64,000 nt of DNA from Amphiplicatus metriothermophilus (GCF_900199215.1 NZ_FZQA01000003.1:186001-250000); one strand, 5' to 3'. Shown: positions 53,768 to 63,153, numbered from the stretch's first letter. The notes: a model not told the origin generated them from the letters alone. A program made the numbers and translations.

Positions 53768-54297
53768 GGCGGTTCGCGCTTTTTGCGCCGCTCCTCGCCT
53801 TCGCGCTGATCGGGGCGGTCTTCGCCATCGGCCTCACCCGCGATCCGGCGCGCATTCCCTCCGCGCTCATCGACAGGCCGCTGCCGGATTTCGCGCTGCC
53901 GCCGATAGAAGGGCGTACGGAAGGTTTGTCATCGGAAGATTTGAAAGGCGAAGTCTCGCTGCTTAATGTCTTCGGCTCCTGGTGCGCGAGCTGCCTCATC
54001 GAGCATCCGACCCTCATGGAGATCGCGCGATCGGGCGATGTTGCCGTATACGGATTGAACTGGAAAGACAGGCCAGGCGACGGCGCGGCGTGGCTCGCGC
54101 GTCACGGCGATCCTTACGCCAGGATCGGTGATGATCCGCGCGGGCATGTCGTTGTCGCGCTGGGCGTGACCGGCGCGCCGGAGACCTTCGTGATCGATAA
54201 GGAAGGGCGGGTGCGCTACAAGCATGTCGGGCCGATCACGCCGGAAGTCTGGCGGCGCACGCTTGCCCCGCTGATCGAGGAGCTGAAGCGGACATGA
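53764..54297 (+). CDS. ccmG: CcmG/DsbE, periplasmic thiol-disulfide oxidoreductase
   Basis: A 177-residue membrane-anchored thioredoxin-like protein (N-terminal helix about 5-23) that reduces the apocytochrome heme-binding cysteines. The active site is WCASC (Cys74, Cys77), where WCVPC or WCPTC is common; 'GVTGAPETFVIDKEG' carries the cis-Pro-type loop and is characteristic of CcmG. It overlaps ccmF by 4 nt and ccmH by 4 nt, showing translational coupling in ccmFGHI. Confidence 0.93.
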   Translation: MRRFALFAPLLAFALIGAVFAIGLTRDPARIPSALIDRPLPDFALPPIEGRTEGLSSEDLKGEVSLLNVFGSWCASCLIEHPTLMEIARSGDVAVYGLNWKDRPGDGAAWLARHGDPYARIGDDPRGHVVVALGVTGAPETFVIDKEGRVRYKHVGPITPEVWRRTLAPLIEELKRT

Positions 54298-54755
54298 TCC
54301 GGATACGCCCCATTCTTGCGGCGGCCGCGCTTGTCCTGGCCGCGCCCGCCGCCGGCGTCGAGCCGGACGAGATCCTCGATGACCCGGCGCTCGAATCGCG
54401 CGCGCGCGCCCTGGAAGAAACTTTGCGCTGCGTGGTCTGCCAGAGCCAGAGCCTTGCGGAATCGAACGCGCCGCTCGCCAAGGACATGCGCCTCATTCTG
54501 CGCGAGCGCCTCGTCGCGGGCGATACGGATGAAGAGGTCGTCGCCTATCTGGTCGACCGTTACGGCGAATACGTGCTGCTCAAACCGCGGGTGAAGCCGG
54601 CCACGCTCGCGCTGTGGGCCGCGCCTTTTCTGGCGCTTCTCGCCGGCGCGGCGGCGGCGTTTTTATACGTGCGCCGTCGCAAGCCCGCGCCGCCCGCGCC
54701 GCTCAAGCCGGAAGAGGAAGAGGCCGTGCGCGCGCTTCTTGAGGGGCGCGAGTGA
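54294..54755 (+). CDS. ccmH: CcmH, cytochrome c-type biogenesis protein (CcmH N-domain type)
   Basis: A 153-residue protein with a signal peptide (about 1-20), periplasmic three-helix domain with the redox motif LRCVVCQ (Cys46, Cys49), and a C-terminal membrane helix (about 100-125) with 'RYGEYVLLKP' before it. It presents apocytochrome to the CcmF heme lyase. It corresponds to the N-terminal part of E. coli CcmH; the rest is encoded separately as ccmI. Overlaps both neighbours by 4 nt. Confidence 0.93.
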   Translation: MIRIRPILAAAALVLAAPAAGVEPDEILDDPALESRARALEETLRCVVCQSQSLAESNAPLAKDMRLILRERLVAGDTDEEVVAYLVDRYGEYVLLKPRVKPATLALWAAPFLALLAGAAAAFLYVRRRKPAPPAPLKPEEEEAVRALLEGRE

Positions 54756-55624
54756 TGCTCTGGATCGTCATCGCCCTGACAACCGCGGCGGCGTGCGCCT
54801 TTCTCGCCTGGCCGCTCCTGCGGCGCGCGCCGGGGGACGAAGGCGCGCCCGACGAGCGCGACTATCTCGTCGCGCAGCTTCGCGAGATCGAGCGCGATCG
54901 CGCGGCGGGCGCCCTCGGCGCAGCCGAAGCCGAAGCCGCCGCGCTCGAAGCGCGCCGCCGGCTGCTGGCGGTCTCCCGCGCGCAAGACAGGGCGCAGAAG
55001 GCGGCGTCGGAGCGCGCGCGAAGAGAAGCGCCGGTTCGTCCGATGCTGGCTCTCGCCGCGGCGATCCCGCTGGCGGGGGCGGCGTTTTATCTGGCGCTCG
55101 GCGAGCCGGCGCGCGGGCCGGCCGCATTCAAGCCCCCCGCGCCGTCGTCCGCCGCGCAGGCGCGGCTTGACGCGATGAGCGCCGAAGAGCGCGCCGCGAT
55201 GATCGAGAGCATGGTCGCCGGGCTCGCCGCGCGCCTCGCCGAGCAGCCGGACGATCTCGAAGGCTGGATCATGCTCGGCCGGTCCTATGCGGTGCTGGGC
55301 GATGCGGCGAAAAGCGCCGAGGCCTACGAGCGCGCAGCGGCCCTCGATCCGGACGACGCGATGCTGAGGGTCGCGCAGGGGCGCGCGCTGCTCGCGCTGG
55401 GCGCAGAGGAAGGGCGTGAGTTCGATCCGGCCGCCCGCGAGGCTTTCGAGGCGGCGCTGCGGATCGATCCCGATCAGCCCTTCGCGCTTTACTTTCTCGG
55501 CCTCGCCGCGCGCGCGGCGGGCGACGTCGATACGGCGCGCGCCCATTGGGAGAAGCTGCTCGCGCAAATGCCGCCGGACTCGGAAGAAGCCGCCAGCCTG
55601 CGCGCCCTTATCGAGGCCCTTTGA
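54752..55624 (+). CDS. ccmI: CcmI, c-type cytochrome biogenesis TPR protein
   Basis: A 290-residue membrane-anchored protein: two N-terminal helices (about 2-22 and 95-115) with a charged cytoplasmic loop between ('RDYLVAQLREIERDRAAGALGAAEAEAAALEARRRLL' in parts), then periplasmic TPRs (about 160-285, 'GWIMLGRSYAVLGDAAKSAEAYERA'), which bind the C-terminal helix of apocytochromes. GTG 54752 gives the 4-nt overlap seen in this operon; ATG 54755 is equally possible. It ends the ccmFGHI set and is convergent with a thioredoxin gene. Confidence 0.9.
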   Translation: MMLWIVIALTTAAACAFLAWPLLRRAPGDEGAPDERDYLVAQLREIERDRAAGALGAAEAEAAALEARRRLLAVSRAQDRAQKAASERARREAPVRPMLALAAAIPLAGAAFYLALGEPARGPAAFKPPAPSSAAQARLDAMSAEERAAMIESMVAGLAARLAEQPDDLEGWIMLGRSYAVLGDAAKSAEAYERAAALDPDDAMLRVAQGRALLALGAEEGREFDPAAREAFEAALRIDPDQPFALYFLGLAARAAGDVDTARAHWEKLLAQMPPDSEEAASLRALIEAL

Positions 55625-55651
55625 GACGCGCCGCGCGGCGGCGGCGCTTCC

Positions 55652-56206
55652 TTACGCCGCCCGCCATTTGATCGAGCAGCCCATGCTGGGCGTCTGCGCG
55701 CGCGGGCCCTGGCCCGTCTCGGCGATCATGGTCATCGCCTCGACGAGTTCGGGCCGGGCGTCGGGAACGAGCGTCGTTTTCGATTCGTCGAGGCGGCCGC
55801 GATACTGCAGCTCGTCCTTCGCGTTGAAGCCGAAGAAATCGGGCGTGCAGATCGCGTCATAGGCCCGCGCGACCTCCTGCGTGCGGTCGATCACATAGGG
55901 GAACGTAAAGCGGTGCTCTTCGGCGAAGCGTTTCATGTTCTCGAAAGAGTCTTCCGGATAGTTCTCCGTATCGTTGGGCATGATCGCGATCGCGCCGATC
56001 CCGATCTTCTGCAGATCAGCCACCTGCTCGACGAGGCGGTCGATAATGGCGCGCACATAGGGACAATGGTTGCAGATGAACATGACCAGCGTTCCTTTGG
56101 GCCCGCGCGCGTCCTCGAAGGTCCATGTCCGTCCTTCCACGCCTTCGAGCGCGAAGTCGCGCGCTTTCCAGCCGAAATCGCAGATCGGCGTTTGCTTGAG
56201 CGCCAT
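55652..56206 (-). CDS. Thioredoxin family (redoxin-domain) protein
   Basis: A 184-residue cytoplasmic thioredoxin-fold protein. The active site is CNHC (Cys45, Cys48) in 'LVMFICNHCPYVRAII', typical of AhpC/TSA-redoxin family proteins of unknown target, with 'AYDAICTPDFFGFNAKDEL' carrying the cis-Pro loop. No signal peptide. It lies 28 nt from the end of ccmI but on the other strand, so it is not part of that operon. A role in redox maintenance is family-level inference. Confidence 0.87.
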   Translation of the reverse strand: MALKQTPICDFGWKARDFALEGVEGRTWTFEDARGPKGTLVMFICNHCPYVRAIIDRLVEQVADLQKIGIGAIAIMPNDTENYPEDSFENMKRFAEEHRFTFPYVIDRTQEVARAYDAICTPDFFGFNAKDELQYRGRLDESKTTLVPDARPELVEAMTMIAETGQGPRAQTPSMGCSIKWRAA

Positions 56207-56253
56207 GGGATCCTCCTGTCTTGCGGATCGACGCGGCCGCGCGCCTGCGACTC

Positions 56254-56877
56254 CTATAACAGATGCTTCGCCGCCCTTTCGAGATCGTCCGGCGTGTTGA
56301 CGTTGAGGAAAAAGCCTTCCTCCGGCCAGACGACCGCGCGCGCGCCGCAGGTCGCGGCGAGCGCTTTAAGCGAGAGCGACGGCGCATCCTTCGCCGCCGG
56401 CCATGCTTGTGCGAGCGCGGCGCAGGTCCAGTATGCGAAGACAGGATGCGAGCCTTGCGGGTCTGCGGCGATCGCCGGGCCGCCGGCTTCGGCCAGCCGG
56501 GCGACGAGATCGGGCGGCGCGAACGGTCCGTCCACCGGCGCCGTGAAAAAACCCCGAGCCTCGGCCGCATTGGCCTCAACCCAGCGCCATAAGGAGAAGA
56601 TCCCGGCGACCGGCCCGCGAGGCCCCTCTGCGCTGTCGGGGACGCAGGGCAGGCCGGTTCCATAGTCATGCGGGCCGGAAATGACGAGCCGGTCCGCCTG
56701 CGGACCGAGCCGCGCCAGCGCATGGTCGACCAGCCGCGCGCCGGCGAGGCGCGCCAGCGCCTTGTCGCGCCCTCCCATGCGCGACGACGCGCCGCCGGCG
56801 AGGAGCGCGACGACGCGCGCGGGGGCTTGTCGCGCGGGCCGGTTCGCGGAAGGGTCGTTCATCGCTTCGTTCGCCAT
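56254..56877 (-). CDS. mobA: MobA, molybdenum cofactor guanylyltransferase
   Basis: A ~207-residue enzyme that adds GMP to Mo-molybdopterin to make the MGD cofactor. The nucleotidyltransferase motif LAGGASSRMGGRDK is intact, followed by 'GRLVISGPHDYGTGLP'-like segments and 'FTAPVDGPFAPPDLVARL' with the metal-binding Asp, and 'FFLNVNTPDDLERA' at the C-terminus. ATG 56877 (MANEAMNDPS) is preferred; ATG 56862 possible. It is divergent from the TauE/moa genes (24 nt), completing the Mo-cofactor locus. Confidence 0.9.
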   Translation of the reverse strand: MANEAMNDPSANRPARQAPARVVALLAGGASSRMGGRDKALARLAGARLVDHALARLGPQADRLVISGPHDYGTGLPCVPDSAEGPRGPVAGIFSLWRWVEANAAEARGFFTAPVDGPFAPPDLVARLAEAGGPAIAADPQGSHPVFAYWTCAALAQAWPAAKDAPSLSLKALAATCGARAVVWPEEGFFLNVNTPDDLERAAKHLL

Positions 56878-56901
56878 CCCGTTCCCGCCGGATCTTCGCT
56901 C

Positions 56902-57666
56902 ATGCCGTCGCTCGCCGCCGCCTTCTTCGTCACGGCCCTTCTTTACGCCTCCGTGGGATTCGGCGGCGGGTCCACCTATAACGCGCTGCTCGTCATGGCG
57001 GGGGCGGACTATCGCATCCTTCCGGCCGCGGCGCTCTGCTGCAACATCATCGTGGTCGCAGGCGGGGTCTGGCGGTTTCATCGCGAAGGCCTCTCACCCT
57101 GGCGCCGGCTTGCGCCGTGGCTGGCGGCGTCGGTTCCGGCGGCCTGGATCGGCGGGCGCGTTCCGGTCTCGGAGACCGTGTTCGTCGGCCTTCTGGGCGG
57201 GGCGCTCGCCTTCGCCGGCGCAAGGCTCCTTCTAGGCGGGGCGCCTCGCGATGCGCCCGCGCCGGGCCGCCCGACGCCGCCATGGATCGCCTTCGCCGGC
57301 GGCGGGGGCATCGGGCTTCTGTCGGGCCTCGTCGGCGTCGGCGGCGGGATTTTCCTCGCGCCGATCCTGTATTTCGTCCGCTGGGGCCCGCCGCGCCTCA
57401 TCGCCGCAGCCGCCTCGGCATTCATCCTCGTCAATTCGCTCGCCGGGCTCGCCGGCCAGCTTGCAAAGCTCGGCGATCTGGCGCTTCTGGGCGAGTTCGC
57501 CGCCTATTGGCCGCTTTTCCCGGCCGTGCTGGCGGGCGGTCAGATCGGCTCGTTTCTCGGCGCGCGCGGGCTCAGCGAAGGACTGCTGCGACGTTTGACG
57601 GCGGCGCTCATCCTTTATGCGGCCGCGCGTTTGCTGCTACGCTGGGGCCGATTGGCGTTCGGCTGA
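56902..57666 (+). CDS. TauE/SafE family sulfite exporter-like permease
   Basis: A 254-residue integral membrane protein with about eight helices in two DUF81 repeats: 'ALLYASVGFGGGSTYNALLVM' and 'GLLSGLVGVGGGIFLAPIL', each with the GGG motif of the family. Members export sulfite, sulfoacetate or related anions. It lies 9 nt before moaA on the same strand and probably shares its transcript; in this setting it might move a sulfur oxyanion for a molybdoenzyme or the sulfur step of cofactor synthesis. Substrate unproven. Confidence 0.88.
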   Translation: MPSLAAAFFVTALLYASVGFGGGSTYNALLVMAGADYRILPAAALCCNIIVVAGGVWRFHREGLSPWRRLAPWLAASVPAAWIGGRVPVSETVFVGLLGGALAFAGARLLLGGAPRDAPAPGRPTPPWIAFAGGGGIGLLSGLVGVGGGIFLAPILYFVRWGPPRLIAAAASAFILVNSLAGLAGQLAKLGDLALLGEFAAYWPLFPAVLAGGQIGSFLGARGLSEGLLRRLTAALILYAAARLLLRWGRLAFG

Positions 57667-57675
57667 GGGCTGCGC

Positions 57676-58722
57676 GTGACGACTCTTTCATCTATCGACG
57701 CCGCGCGCGAAGCCGGCGCGCCGGCGCGGCCGCTGGTCGACCCGTTCGGTCGGACGATCGCGTATCTGCGGGTCTCGGTGACGGACCGCTGCAATCTGCG
57801 CTGCGCCTACTGCATGCCGGAGCGGATGCGGTTTCTTCCGAAGACTGATCTTCTGACGCTCGAAGAGATGGCGCGCATCGTGCGCGCCTTCATCCGCCGC
57901 GGCGTGCGCAAGGTGCGCCTGACCGGCGGCGAGCCGCTGGCGCGCCGGGGCGTCGAGGCGCTGATCGCCGATCTCGGCGAGGAAGTCCGGCGCGGCGCGC
58001 TCGATGAGCTGACATTGACCACCAACGGCGCGCTGCTCGCGCGCCATGCGGCGGGTCTCGCGGCGGCCGGCGTGCGCCGGATCAACGTTTCGCTCGACAC
58101 GCTCGACCGCGCGCGCTTCGCGCGGATCGCCCGGCGCGACGCGCTCGCCGACGTGCTCGACGGGATCGAGGCTGCGCGCGCGGCGGGCCTTGCGGTCAAG
58201 ATCAACACGGTCGCGCTCAAAGACGACAACGCCGACGAAATTCCCGACATCATCGTCTGGGCGCACGGGCGGGGGATGGACGTCTCGCTTATCGAGGTCA
58301 TGCCCCTCGGCGAGGTGGACGAGGACCGCTTCGATCAATATCTGCCGCTCTGCGAAGTGCGCGCCGCGCTCGAAAAGCGCTGGACCCTGACGGACGTCGC
58401 ATATCGCACCGGCGGACCGTCGCGCTATGCGCGCGTGGAGCAGACGGGCGGGCGCGTCGGCTTCATCACGCCATTGACGAAGAACTTCTGCGAGGGGTGC
58501 AACCGCGTGCGCCTGACCTGCACAGGCAGACTTTACATGTGTCTGGGGCGCGACGACGACGCCGACTTTCGCGCGCTTCTGCGCGCCGGCGCCGACGATG
58601 CGACGCTTGACGCCGCGCTCGACGCCGCGATCGCGCGAAAGCCCTGGGGACACGACTTCCGCATCGACCGGCCTGGCGCGGCGCCGGCGGTGGCGCGCGC
58701 CATGTCGATGACCGGAGGCTGA
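57676..58722 (+). CDS. moaA: MoaA, GTP 3',8-cyclase
   Basis: A 348-residue radical SAM enzyme that starts molybdopterin synthesis. The radical SAM cluster cysteines are C39, C43, C46 (CNLRCAYC), the second 4Fe-4S site is [11 protein letters not shown] with a later Cys, and the C-terminal GG needed for substrate turnover is present (MSMTGG). Start is GTG 57676. It is followed by moaD 2 nt later and acts with MoaC to make cyclic pyranopterin. Confidence 0.96.
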   Translation: MTTLSSIDAAREAGAPARPLVDPFGRTIAYLRVSVTDRCNLRCAYCMPERMRFLPKTDLLTLEEMARIVRAFIRRGVRKVRLTGGEPLARRGVEALIADLGEEVRRGALDELTLTTNGALLARHAAGLAAAGVRRINVSLDTLDRARFARIARRDALADVLDGIEAARAAGLAVKINTVALKDDNADEIPDIIVWAHGRGMDVSLIEVMPLGEVDEDRFDQYLPLCEVRAALEKRWTLTDVAYRTGGPSRYARVEQTGGRVGFITPLTKNFCEGCNRVRLTCTGRLYMCLGRDDDADFRALLRAGADDATLDAALDAAIARKPWGHDFRIDRPGAAPAVARAMSMTGG

Positions 58723-58724
58723 CG

Positions 58725-58979
58725 GTGGCGATCCGGGTTCTGTTCTTCGGCCGCCTGCATGAAGTCGTCGGCGCGCGCGAACGCGAGATCGAGCCGCCCG
58801 ACTGGGTGGACACGCCCGCCGCGCTGATCGACTGGCTGGCCGCCGGCGACGCGCGCATCGGCGCGGCGCTCTCGGCGCCCTCGGTGCGCGTCGCCGTCGA
58901 TCAGGCGATCGTCGAACGCGACAGCCCGCTCGCCGGCGCGCGCGAGGTCGCTTTCATGCCGCCTTTCAGCGGAGGCTGA
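58725..58979 (+). CDS. moaD: MoaD, molybdopterin synthase small (sulfur carrier) subunit
   Basis: An 84-residue ubiquitin-fold protein ending in the required Gly-Gly (PPFSGG), the site of thiocarboxylation. 'IRVLFFGRLHEVVGARE' is the family N-terminus and 'EVAFMPPFSGG' the family C-terminus. Starts at GTG 58725 and is separated by 2-3 nt from moaA and moaE. The activating enzyme MoeB is not in the window. Confidence 0.94.
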   Translation: MAIRVLFFGRLHEVVGAREREIEPPDWVDTPAALIDWLAAGDARIGAALSAPSVRVAVDQAIVERDSPLAGAREVAFMPPFSGG

Positions 58980-58982
58980 GCG

Positions 58983-59486
58983 GTGGACGCCGAAAAAGTC
59001 AGCATACGAATTTCATGGACGCCCTTCGACCCTGAGGCGGAAGCCGCGCATTTCCGCCGTCGCTGCGCGCGCGCGGGCGCGATCGCGACGTTCCTCGGGC
59101 AGGTCCGCGGCGAGAACGGCGCGGTGGCGAGCCTCGCGCTCGAACATTATCCAGGCCTGACGGAGGCCGAAATAGGGCGCATCGCCGAACAGGCGTGCGC
59201 GCGCTGGCCGCTGGAGGCGGTCGCGATCGCGCATCGCGTCGGCGTCATGGCGCCGGGCGAGCCGATCGTCTTCGTCGCCGCGGCCGCCGCCCATCGCCGG
59301 CCGGCCTTCGAAGCGGTCGACTTCCTGATGGATTATCTCAAATCCGAAGCGCCCTTCTGGAAAAAGGAGACCGGCGCGGACGGAAGCGCGCGCTGGATCG
59401 AGCCGCGCGCCGAAGACAGCCGCGACAAGGCGCGCTGGGCGCCTGACGCGTCATCGCAAGGAGCGCAACGTGCATGGCGTAAATGA
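58983..59486 (+). CDS. moaE: MoaE, molybdopterin synthase catalytic subunit
   Basis: A 167-residue protein that transfers sulfur from MoaD to precursor Z. Motifs: 'GAIATFLGQVRGENG', 'LALEHYPGLTEAEI', 'IAHRVGVMAPGEPIVFVAAAAAHR' in parts, and catalytic Lys-rich 'DYLKSEAPFWKKE'. Start is GTG 58983. It overlaps moaB by 17 nt. The last ~20 residues (RDKARWAPDASSQGAQ) extend past the usual end. Confidence 0.95.
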   Translation: MDAEKVSIRISWTPFDPEAEAAHFRRRCARAGAIATFLGQVRGENGAVASLALEHYPGLTEAEIGRIAEQACARWPLEAVAIAHRVGVMAPGEPIVFVAAAAAHRRPAFEAVDFLMDYLKSEAPFWKKETGADGSARWIEPRAEDSRDKARWAPDASSQGAQRAWRK

Positions 59487-60000
59487 ATCCCTCGCCTTCG
59501 TGCCGGTCAGGATCGCGATTCTCACCGTATCGGACACGCGCACGCTTGAGACCGACACGTCGGGCGAGACGCTGAAGAACCGGCTCGAAGCCGCGGGACA
59601 CGTGCTCGCCGACCGCAAGCTGCTGCGCGACGACGCGGACGCAATCCGCGCGCAGGTCCGCGCATGGATCGACGATCCGTCCGTAGACGTCGTCATCACG
59701 ACGGGAGGCACCGGGCTCACCGGCCGCGACGTCACGGTGGAGGCGGTCAGGCCGCTCTTCGAGAAAGAGATCGAAGGCTTCTCCGTCATCTTCCATCAGG
59801 CAAGCTATCGCACGGTGGGGCTGTCGACCTTGCAGTCGCGGGCCTGCGCGGGGCTAGCGCGCGGCACGTTCATTTTCCTGCTGCCGGGCTCGACCGGCGC
59901 GGTGAAGGACGCCTGGGATGAGATCATCCGTTATGAGCTCGACGCGCGCTACCGGCCCTGCAACCTTGTCGAGCTGATGCCGCGGCTCATGGAGAAATAG
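59470..60000 (+). CDS. moaB: MoaB, molybdopterin adenylyltransferase-like protein
   Basis: A 176-residue MogA/MoaB-fold protein: '[21 protein letters not shown]' and '[16 protein letters not shown]' bind molybdopterin, and '[18 protein letters not shown]' follows. It likely adenylates molybdopterin before metal insertion by MoeA. The start is GTG 59470, inside moaE, the fourth GTG start in a row. It precedes moaC by 1 nt. Confidence 0.93.
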   Translation: MHGVNESLAFVPVRIAILTVSDTRTLETDTSGETLKNRLEAAGHVLADRKLLRDDADAIRAQVRAWIDDPSVDVVITTGGTGLTGRDVTVEAVRPLFEKEIEGFSVIFHQASYRTVGLSTLQSRACAGLARGTFIFLLPGSTGAVKDAWDEIIRYELDARYRPCNLVELMPRLMEK

Positions 60001-60001
60001 G

Positions 60002-60499
60002 ATGGGCAAGGAAGATTCGCCGCTCACCCATTTCGACGCCGCCGGCCGCCCGCGCATGGTCGACGTGACGCAAAAGGCCGAGACGGCGCGCGAAGCCGTC
60101 GCGTCCGGTTTCGTGCGCATGAGCGCCGAAGCGCTGGAGATCGTCCGCACGCGCCGCGGAAAGAAAGGCGACGCGGCCGCGACGGCCGAACTCGCGGGGG
60201 TGATGGGCGCAAAACGCGCGGCCGATCTCATCCCGCTGTGCCATCCGCTGCCGCTCTCCAGCGTCGCCGTGGAGGCCGCGCCCGACGAGGCCGCCGGCGG
60301 CGTGCGCGTGACGGCGCGGGTGAAGACGACGGCGCGCACCGGCGTCGAGATGGAAGCGCTCGCCGCCGTGTCGGTCGCGTGTCTGACGCTCTATGACATG
60401 CTGAAAGCGGCGGACCGGTCGATGTCCATCGAAACGGTGGCGCTCGTCGAGAAGACCGGCGGCGCGTCGGGCGATTACCGGCGGGACGGGGATTCATGA
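60002..60499 (+). CDS. moaC: MoaC, cyclic pyranopterin monophosphate synthase
   Basis: A 165-residue enzyme that acts with MoaA to form cyclic pyranopterin. Family pieces '[18 protein letters not shown]', '[24 protein letters not shown]', and '[21 protein letters not shown]' contain the active-site His and Lys residues. ATG 60002; its end overlaps moeA by 4 nt. Fully expected context. Confidence 0.96.
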   Translation: MGKEDSPLTHFDAAGRPRMVDVTQKAETAREAVASGFVRMSAEALEIVRTRRGKKGDAAATAELAGVMGAKRAADLIPLCHPLPLSSVAVEAAPDEAAGGVRVTARVKTTARTGVEMEALAAVSVACLTLYDMLKAADRSMSIETVALVEKTGGASGDYRRDGDS

Positions 60500-61686
60500 T
60501 CTCCGTCGCCGAAGCCGTCGAGACGATCCGCCGCGCGCTTTCTCCGCTCGGCGCTGAGGAGGTCGCCGTCGAAGAGGCCGCGGGCCGCACGCTCGCCGCG
60601 CCTGTCGTCGCCGCGCTCAGCCAGCCGCCCTTCGCCGCCTCGGCCATGGACGGCTATGCGGTCCGTTTCGCCGAGGCGCAGGCGGAAGGCGCGCGGCTTT
60701 CGCTCGCCGGCGTCTCCTCCGCAGGCGAACGGTTCGCCGGGCCGCTGCCGGCGGGCGGCGCGGTGCGCATATTCACCGGCGCGCCCGTTCCCGAAGGCGC
60801 CGACCACGTGCTCGTTCAGGAAGAGGCGCGCGCCGAAGGCGGCGAGATCGTCGTCGCCAAGGCGCAGGCGAAGCCGGGCAACATTCGCGCGGCCGGAATC
60901 GACTTCCGCGAAGGCGAGCGCCTGCTCGAAAGGGGGACGCGGCTGACGGGCCCCGCGCTCGCGCTGGCGGCGGCCGCCGGCGCGGCGCGCCTTCCCGTCG
61001 TTCGCCGCCCGCGCGTCGCGCTCATCGCCAATGGCGACGAGCTGGTCCTCCCGGGAAAAGATCTGGAGCCGGATCAGATCGTCTGCTCGATCCCATACGG
61101 GCTCGGCCCCATGATCGAAGGCTGGGGCGCAGACGCGACGTTCCTCGGGATCGCGCCCGACGAAAGGAGCGCCATTCGGCGGCTGGTCGCGCAGGCGACG
61201 GACTGCGACCTCATCGTTCCCATCGGCGGCGCGTCCGTGGGCGAGCGCGACTTCATGCGCGCGGTCTTCGCCGATCTCGGTTTCCGGCCGCTTTTCGAGA
61301 AGGTCGCGGTCAAGCCGGGCAAGCCGACCTGGTTCGCGCCGGGGAAAAGCGCGGCCGCGCTGGGGCTGCCGGGCAATCCGGCCTCGGCGCTGGTCATGGC
61401 GATTTTGCTGCTCAAGCCGGCCGTCGCGCGCCTTCTCGGCCAGGCGGGAGAGGCGCGCCTCATCCGCGCCCGGACGGAAACGCCGCTGCCGGCGACCGGA
61501 CCGCGCGAGACGTATCTGCGCGCGCGCCTGATCGAAGGCGAGGACGGCGCGCGCCGCGTCGCAGCCTTCGGGAATCAGGACAGCTCGCTGTTGTCAGTCT
61601 TCGCGCGCGCCGACGTTCTCATCCGCCGGCCGGCCGGGGCGCCGCCCGCGTCCGCCGGCGCGCCGGTCGCGTGCGTGGCGATCTGA
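60496..61686 (+). CDS. moeA: MoeA, molybdopterin molybdotransferase
   Basis: A 396-residue enzyme that inserts molybdate into adenylated molybdopterin. Domains: I/II with '[15 protein letters not shown]' and '[19 protein letters not shown]', MogA-like domain III with '[13 protein letters not shown]'-type '[13 protein letters not shown]' and '[12 protein letters not shown]', and domain IV at the C-terminus. ATG 60496 overlaps moaC by 4 nt. It ends the cofactor operon; a convergent regulator gene begins 35 nt later. Confidence 0.95.
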   Translation: MISVAEAVETIRRALSPLGAEEVAVEEAAGRTLAAPVVAALSQPPFAASAMDGYAVRFAEAQAEGARLSLAGVSSAGERFAGPLPAGGAVRIFTGAPVPEGADHVLVQEEARAEGGEIVVAKAQAKPGNIRAAGIDFREGERLLERGTRLTGPALALAAAAGAARLPVVRRPRVALIANGDELVLPGKDLEPDQIVCSIPYGLGPMIEGWGADATFLGIAPDERSAIRRLVAQATDCDLIVPIGGASVGERDFMRAVFADLGFRPLFEKVAVKPGKPTWFAPGKSAAALGLPGNPASALVMAILLLKPAVARLLGQAGEARLIRARTETPLPATGPRETYLRARLIEGEDGARRVAAFGNQDSSLLSVFARADVLIRRPAGAPPASAGAPVACVAI

Positions 61687-61720
61687 TCGGGCAGGGCAGG
61701 GGAAGCCGCCGCCAGCGCCG

Positions 61721-62746
61721 TCAGACGACGGGTTGCGGTCCTTGGCCGCCGAACCGCTTTCTGTAATCGTTCGGGCACGTTCCCGTATGGCGCTTGAACA
61801 GAGCGCGAAAGAAAATGAGATCGGCGTAACCGACTTCCTGGGCCACCTCCTGAATCGTCAGACGGCCGTTTTCGAGAAGGCGCTTGGCCATCGCGATCCG
61901 GAGCGACTGAAGATAGCCCATTGGCGTTTCGCCGGTGGCCTGCTTGAAGCGTCGGATGAAGTTGCGCGCGCTCATGCCAAGCTCCGCCGCGAGCGTCTCT
62001 ATCCGTACGACTTGCGAATAGTTTTTCTGCAGCCACCCCTGCGCCCGGTGAATGCGCTCGTCGTCATGCGGCGGCCGCATGGAGAAATGGGTGAATGCGT
62101 TCTGCCATGTGCGCGGCATTTCGATCAGCAACGCTTTCGCGCATCGCGTCGCGGTTTCACGCCCGCAAAATTTCTCGACGAGATAAAGGGCGAGGTCGGC
62201 CGCGGAGTTGATTCCCCCGCCGCAATAGAAGCGGCCGGCGTCGGTCACCAGATATTCCGGCCGCCAATCGACGCGGGGAAAGCGTCGGGCATATTGCTCC
62301 ACCAGGCCCCAATGAGCCGTCGCAGGCTTTCCGTCGAGAAGGCCCGCTTCGGCGACCAGCGCGACGCCGGAGCATACGGCGGCGATCTGCGCGCCGTCTT
62401 CAGCCCAGCGTTTGAGCCAGCCGACCGTTTCGACGTTTCGGTCGATGACCGCATCAATGTCGTAGCCGTTCTGCGCGAGCGCCTCGAGCTCAAGGCCGCC
62501 GGCCGGCACGAAAACGAGATGCGGCGATGCGATGTCCCTGAAAGAGCGCTCCGGCCGCAGGCTGATCAGGCGATCGGTCCTCACGGGCTCGCCGTCGAGC
62601 GACGCCGTCGTCACGCGGAACCGCGGTCGCGGCGGCTCGCCGCTGACGAGATTCCAGAACACGCCGGCGTTGCAGAATATCTCTGTGGGCAACGTCGCCG
62701 TCGAGGCGCAGCCGCCGTTCAGAAAAAGGACGGCCACATTCATCAT
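61721..62746 (-). CDS. GlxA-type AraC family regulator with DJ-1/PfpI domain
   Basis: A 341-residue regulator. The N-terminal 180 residues form a DJ-1/PfpI-like domain with the elbow AAVCSGVALVAEAGLLDG (Cys conserved), and the C-terminal part is an AraC/XylS DNA-binding domain with two HTHs ('RIETLAAELGMSARNFIRRF', 'TIQEVAQEVGYADLIFFRALFKRHTG'). GlxA-type proteins sense small metabolites. It is convergent with moeA and divergent from a DUF4242 gene, its probable target. ATG 62746 or 62743 both possible. Confidence 0.9.
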   Translation of the reverse strand: MMNVAVLFLNGGCASTATLPTEIFCNAGVFWNLVSGEPPRPRFRVTTASLDGEPVRTDRLISLRPERSFRDIASPHLVFVPAGGLELEALAQNGYDIDAVIDRNVETVGWLKRWAEDGAQIAAVCSGVALVAEAGLLDGKPATAHWGLVEQYARRFPRVDWRPEYLVTDAGRFYCGGGINSAADLALYLVEKFCGRETATRCAKALLIEMPRTWQNAFTHFSMRPPHDDERIHRAQGWLQKNYSQVVRIETLAAELGMSARNFIRRFKQATGETPMGYLQSLRIAMAKRLLENGRLTIQEVAQEVGYADLIFFRALFKRHTGTCPNDYRKRFGGQGPQPVV

Positions 62747-62859
62747 GACGGCGCCCCTTTGGCGTTTTTCACTATCTACTATGTCATATTCGCCATCTGC
62801 CCGACAAGCGGCCCGTCCGCCATGTTGGCGCCGTCCAACAGATCGGAAGGGAGACGGAC

Positions 62860-63153
62860 ATGTTGAGGAAATACGTGATCGAACGAGATATCCCGGGCGT
62901 GGGCGATTTGGGTCCGACGCAGCTGGGCGAGGCTGCCAGCAAGTCGAATGCGGCGCTGGGCAAGCTCAGGGGAATTCAATGGCAGCACTCTTACGTGACG
63001 CGGGACAAGACATTCTGCATCTATCTTGCGGAGAGCGAGGAGGCGATCCGCGAACACTCTCTGCTGTCGGGCTTTCCCGTCGCCCGGATCACCGAAGTCT
63101 CCGGCGTCATCGACCCGAGCACCGAGCGGAAATGCGAACTGGTTTCGGCGTGA
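62860..63153 (+). CDS. DUF4242 family protein
   Basis: A 97-residue ferredoxin-like-fold protein: 'KYVIERDIPGVGDL', 'QWQHSYVTRDKTFCIYLAESEEAIREHS' in parts and 'FPVARITEVSGVIDPST' match DUF4242, related to nickel-binding SCO4226-type proteins; His and Cys in 'QHSYVT...TFC' could bind metal. No signal. ATG 62860 has GGAAGGGAGACGG upstream. Divergent from the GlxA-type regulator across 113 nt. Function unknown. Confidence 0.85.
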   Translation: MLRKYVIERDIPGVGDLGPTQLGEAASKSNAALGKLRGIQWQHSYVTRDKTFCIYLAESEEAIREHSLLSGFPVARITEVSGVIDPSTERKCELVSA

